Below are positions 59,871-64,000 of a stretch of 64,000 nucleotides of DNA, piece by piece. The translations under genes were made by a program, and so were the position numbers. Position 1 is the stretch's first letter; the number at the start of each line of letters is the position of its first letter. Origin of the DNA: Cyprinodon diabolis (lineage: Eukaryota > Chordata > Actinopteri > Cyprinodontiformes > Cyprinodontidae); the NCBI GenBank assembly GCA_030533445.1, contig CM060070.1, forward strand, positions 24,147,501 to 24,211,500, written 5' to 3'. The notes below the pieces were generated by a model that was not told the DNA's origin, did no database searches, and saw only the letters and a program-made list of their open reading frames with translations.

Positions 59871-60171
59871 TACATTTGTGCATACAAAAGGACAAAAATA
59901 AATCTAGGTCTTAGTCTAAATATTTAGATGTGGGTTCTGGACTCAGCTAGTCTCACCAAAATGAATCTATGAAAACAGAGACTCAGATGAAGAGAAGTAT
60001 TTAGATGTATCACATCATAAAAATGTTGATCAATAACAAACAATTTATTATGGTGTGTAAAAAAACAAGTCAATTCAGTGCATGGTCTAATTAATATAGA
60101 GAATATAATCCTTCATAGTGGAATCCGTTTTTTTTTTTTTTTACTTGTCACTACAGGTTTGTTGAGGCCAT

Positions 60172-60211
60172 GGTCCCATCATGTTGCAGTTACTTGCAAC
60201 ATGATGGGACC
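60172..60211. repeat. Perfect 17-bp inverted repeat with 6-base loop
   Basis: GGTCCCATCATGTTGCA, loop GTTACT, then the exact complement. It is intergenic. Confidence 0.95.
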
Positions 60212-61339
60212 TCTGTGGTGCAGGTGTTAGTGCTCCCCTAAACTAACCTCCCTGTTCATCACTGCCTGCCCTGATCGCCATGGTGTGTGCATGTATAGGT
60301 GTGTGTCTGTCTGGTGATTAATGACCAGTAAAGGCTGATGGATTGTCTTGTTCCTAGAAGGGACACCATGTTGAGAAGAGAGAGGCTCACCAAACATATA
60401 GAGTTTGTAGTCAAATGCAAATATATTAATTTATGCACACTCACAAAAAGCACACACATATCAACATCCACCAGTTTCAGGACAGATGACAGACACTCAC
60501 AGGCCACTGGATGAGGTACACGCTGGCAGTACCGGGTCCAACCCTCTTTTGTCCTCTACTGCCTTTATTTTCCATTTCCTTGTGTCATTAAGGTGTCAAA
60601 AAGAATTCTTTAGACATTAAGGTCCATACTGACATGGCGGCATCAAGCAATTGCTACAATTTTTTGGCTACACATCAACAAGATCATTTAAGCTTTGTGA
60701 CAAGGTACATCATGCTGCTGCAAGAAGCCATCAGGGGATTGGGGCAGTGTGGTCATAAATAGATAGAGATGATTAGATATGATACGCAGGTAGGTTTTTG
60801 TATTTGAATTAACTTTGTCACATAATGATCTTAAAAGCTGATGCATTTTATTGTTGTTTATATAATACACCGATACAAAGTACTATTTATTGTATAAAGG
60901 AAGATCAATAACACATTCTATTCAAAACATAATAAATAAACTCTGAAGATGAAAGGTTAGGCTAGAAAACAGTATTCCCCACTCTTTTAAAAGCTCATAA
61001 TCTTGTCTTCTTTAAATCTAGTCTTCTTCCTAATAACGGGAAACTCAGCACATAATGGCCATCCACCACTATTGGTGAACCCTGGTTACTCTGGAGGAGC
61101 GGAACGGTGCAGCAGGTCAGGTCATAGAATCTGTTTAGAGCTCAACTGTTAGTCTTGAAGTCGTCTACCTGAAAGAGAGCCATAGCAAATCTCATCTCTA
61201 GCTTTGCTCCATGTGAGAAGGAAAACATGTAAAAGAAGTTATTCTGATCCGATGAAAAATGCATAATGTAATGTGCCTTTCTTTTTTTTCAAACCTAAAT
61301 TCAGGTCTAGAACTTATTCCATCTTGAGATCTTGATATT

Positions 61340-61985
61340 TTGGGTGCTGGTGCTTCTGGGCCGCTGTGGGGCTGGTCCGAGAACCCCGGACGGGGGCAGG
61401 GAGCCAGCTGGGTAAGGCAGGCGGGGGAGCACGGGGCCGGAGTTGTCCAGGCTACCGTCACTGGGTCGGGTTCGGTCGCTCCGTCCCCCGCTGGCTCTCT
61501 GCCCCCATCGGCCGGGGTTCCGGGACCAGCCCCAGAGCTGACAGCTCAGTTCGAGTGCCCGGTGTGTTTCAACTATGTGCTGCACTGTAGTCGACCAAAA
61601 TCACGGACAATTTTGAATTTCCCCCCAGACAATTTTTTAGGTATGAATAGTAGGACATGTCCGGGAAAAAGAGGACATCTGGTCACCCTACCATATCAAA
61701 AATTTGATGTTTCAATGAGTGAGTGCTTGTTGCTATGATGTCTCTTTGCTCAGCAGCTTCCCTCGTAGTAAACAAACCAATCAGCGCACAGTTCATCTAA
61801 ATATTCATAAGCATACCATAAAAGGAAAAAAACCTGTTGTTCCATTCTGGGGCTTAAAACCAGGCTTGCATTAGGGCTCACAGAACAGCTAATATGCCAT
61901 TTTCAGCCCAACCAATATTACACACCCTATTCAGAGACCTTAAGGACCAGCACCAAATACCCTATATAGTCATTATATGAACCCT
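61340..61985 (+). mobile_element. Second, 5'-truncated copy of the THAP/TTAA family
   Basis: From about 61368 to 61985 it parallels 19380-19946: GGTTCGGTCGCTCCGTCCCC, TAGGTATGAATAGTAGGAC, GGGAAAAAGAGGAC, ATCTGGTCACCCTAC and the terminal CATTATATGAACCCT before TTAA (61986-61989). The THAP segment and left end are absent. A GC-rich inverted repeat (61368-61389 with 61512-61533) remains. Confidence 0.75.
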
Positions 61986-62619
61986 TTAAGAACAAATTTG
62001 CTGTTTTTTTCCCTTTTAATTTTTTTGGTCTCGCTAATAAAATACCAATAAAACACAATAAAGATGAGTAATGATTTATGACAAAATCTTAAGAACTGGA
62101 AATGAAAGAGGTTTGAAAACTTTTACAATGCACTGTTGAAAATGGATCACTGGTAAGTAGAAACTACTTATTCTTATGTATCTTTATGTTCATATGGTCG
62201 CTCTGTCAGAGAAGAGTATTCGTAAGGGTTAAACCCTCATGATGACAATATCAAGGTGGCTTCTTCCCCCAGGCCTTGGCAGTGAGCGCATGCATCAAAA
62301 CCTTTTTTGTTTCTTTGTGAGACACGTTTGTTTCTTTAAAGAATCAGGTTATTGTGAACCGAATCCACTTTGCTATGCTTACCTTTATACTGAATCCTTA
62401 AATTGATTTACATCAATAAACTAAAGCTTTTTTCGACCCTATGAATCACATTTGGAATATCCTATATTGCAACTCAAACACATGCAAACATGTGGATGCA
62501 AACACACACACATACACATCCCTGTTGTCTGTGAAATGCTCTGATAAGGTTTCTTATCAGAATAGAAAAAGGGTAGTGAGGAAGGTGGGGTGGTGAGGTC
62601 GCTGTTTGATAATGGCTTT

Positions 62620-63000
62620 CACCAAATCCCTCCAGTGTCACAGATTAAAATGCCTACTTGAAGAGCATTAGCAATCTTTCTTTTCATCTGTCTCCCCACT
62701 TTTTTCCCTCTGTCGGCGAGTGCCATCGGATTTCTGGGCCAATCTATTGTTGCAGGCCTGCCACACATACAAGGAGAAGTCAACCTCAATCTGATAGGCC
62801 ATTGTCTTATTCTTCCCATCGCTGATTCCTGCTTGTGGTATTGATCGCAAGGCAGCACCCCCCAGCACACGCACACTTCTCATCACACGTCCCAGTATGA
62901 GGGAGGGTGTTACATGGTGGTTGTTTGTGCTTGAGTCAGTCCCTCTGATGGAAAATGCAGTCACCGTCCCAGTGAAAGACCTCTGTATCACAGAGAAAGG
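62620..63000. other. Complex non-coding stretch, possible regulatory DNA
   Basis: Repeat-free, with TCGGCGAGTGCCATCGG and GATTTCTGGGCCAATC segments; overlapping short frames on the minus strand have no recognisable domain. Confidence 0.25.
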
Positions 63001-64000
63001 CCTGAAAATGAGAACACCTCATTAATTATCCTTTTAGTAAAAGAAACGATCACACATAGTGTTCGGTCATAGAAGAGTGGTTTAATCTCTATGAAATAAG
63101 CAAAACCAAATCTGTTTTTTCCTCATGAAACAAATGCCATTAAAATCTGAATAATTATGGTTTGACCTTTGTGTTTCTCTCAGAAACAAATGTTTCCTTT
63201 TTGTCCAACTTCTATAAAAGTTTAACTTATGAAACCTATCTAATTGAACAGATGTGTATTTTCATAACATATTAAACAACAGCTCCTACTGTCATGGTTT
63301 TAGAGTGTTATAGGTGTATATGCTCATCTGTTGCTTAAGTTGCTGATGTTCCAGCAGGCGGCATGGCTAACCAGAGTGTTGCAGTGGCACCTGAACACAG
63401 TCTTCCAATTAATAAAGAAGCTGGCTAACTAAACCATCTGAAGTGTAAATAATGGGTCTCCTTTTTCTTCTTACTAGACATTATTTAATTTTTTATTTTT
63501 CTTTAAAATTGTATGTTTTAGACTGCTTGAAATTTTCATTATGGCTACATTCAGGTCTAAGAATCCATATGATTAAACCAAATAAAATTGAAACTTTTTT
63601 TTACCAGGTGTCTCAATTCTTTGCACACAAATGTACACTGTATCTGCAATAGGTCATATAACTGTACCCCATCCCGTCTGGTATCAAGTAGGTATCATCA
63701 GATCACATAAGCGAGTAAAAAAAGCCACTCAAAAACCATGTCACCACTGCAGCTATGCTCCCCCCTCCTGCTCCTGCTGTGCCTCACAGGCCTGTCTGTC
63801 ACCCCTCTATAATTATGAGGAGTGAGAGTAATGTGTTGCAGTATGAATAGGATTGTCGACCTGATTGTGATGTATAGGCTTTCATTACCATGTCCAGGCT
63901 TGTGCCCTTCGCCATGTAGGAAATCCTATTTAGGCCCTAATTTGGGGAGCCTCCCCGACCGTCCCGCCTGATAGCAATCACACACAGTAATTGTGTGCTA

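Larger units (their letters stand above)
37111..64000. other. Upstream flank of rnf220 without recognised host exons
   Basis: I looked on both strands for exon-like frames with splice sites and found none I can support. Outside the listed elements (for example 38.3-40.2, 42-43.7, 44.5-45.6, 48.5-50.5, 51.3-53.9, 54.7-57.2, 57.2-58.4, 62-64 kb) the DNA is AT-rich with simple repeats. Divergent or single small exons could be missed. Confidence 0.5.

Overview
The window is vertebrate nuclear DNA, almost certainly from a teleost fish. It is about 60% A+T, has short exons with GT-AG introns, and is crowded with fish-type repeats: Tc1/mariner, hAT, TTAA-inserting THAP elements, tRNA-derived SINEs and LINE 3' tails. 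I saw no operons, prokaryotic genes, rRNA, true tRNA or CRISPR. The species cannot be named from the sequence alone.

The one host gene I recognise is rnf220, a RING-type E3 ubiquitin ligase, on the minus strand. I assembled twelve coding exons by hand: 34890-35469, 13154-13280, 12218-12260, 10152-10244, 7584-7626, 3443-3486, 3054-3135, 2635-2731, 1635-1694, 1470-1528, 1286-1370 and 453-561. Their lengths sum to 1422 bases, exactly 474 codons, and the splice phase closes at every junction. The last exon here ends just after the first two RING cysteines (Cys470, Cys473). The rest of the RING, about 48 residues by family comparison, lies beyond base 1, off the left edge. A CpG-rich stretch at about 36.76-37.11 kb with a consensus splice donor is the likely 5'-UTR exon and promoter.

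Layout: 1-13.3 kb holds the compact 3' half of the gene. Its introns contain a TTAA-flanked element (8160-9145) and a hAT element (10995-12070). The 21.6-kb intron between the first two coding exons (13281-34889) holds a THAP element (18889-19946), a RecQ-type helicase fragment (25719-26141), Tc1 relics, long homopolymer and tetranucleotide runs, and a complete, apparently intact Tc1 transposon (32344-33955). From 37.1 to 64 kb I find no host exon. That stretch is upstream flank with more repeats (hAT relics at 37483, 50862 and 58409; SINEs; an LTR-like unit; a second THAP-family copy ending at 61985) and several complex stretches that look like conserved non-coding or regulatory DNA. It also carries several short inverted repeats with very small loops.

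The strongest points for a second look are the young full-length Tc1 element with matching 202-bp inverted repeats, the two related TTAA/THAP elements, a triple CAG splice acceptor in rnf220, and a perfect 42-bp palindrome at 45730. Exon boundaries were read by eye and not checked against transcripts. I found no clearly unprecedented system.
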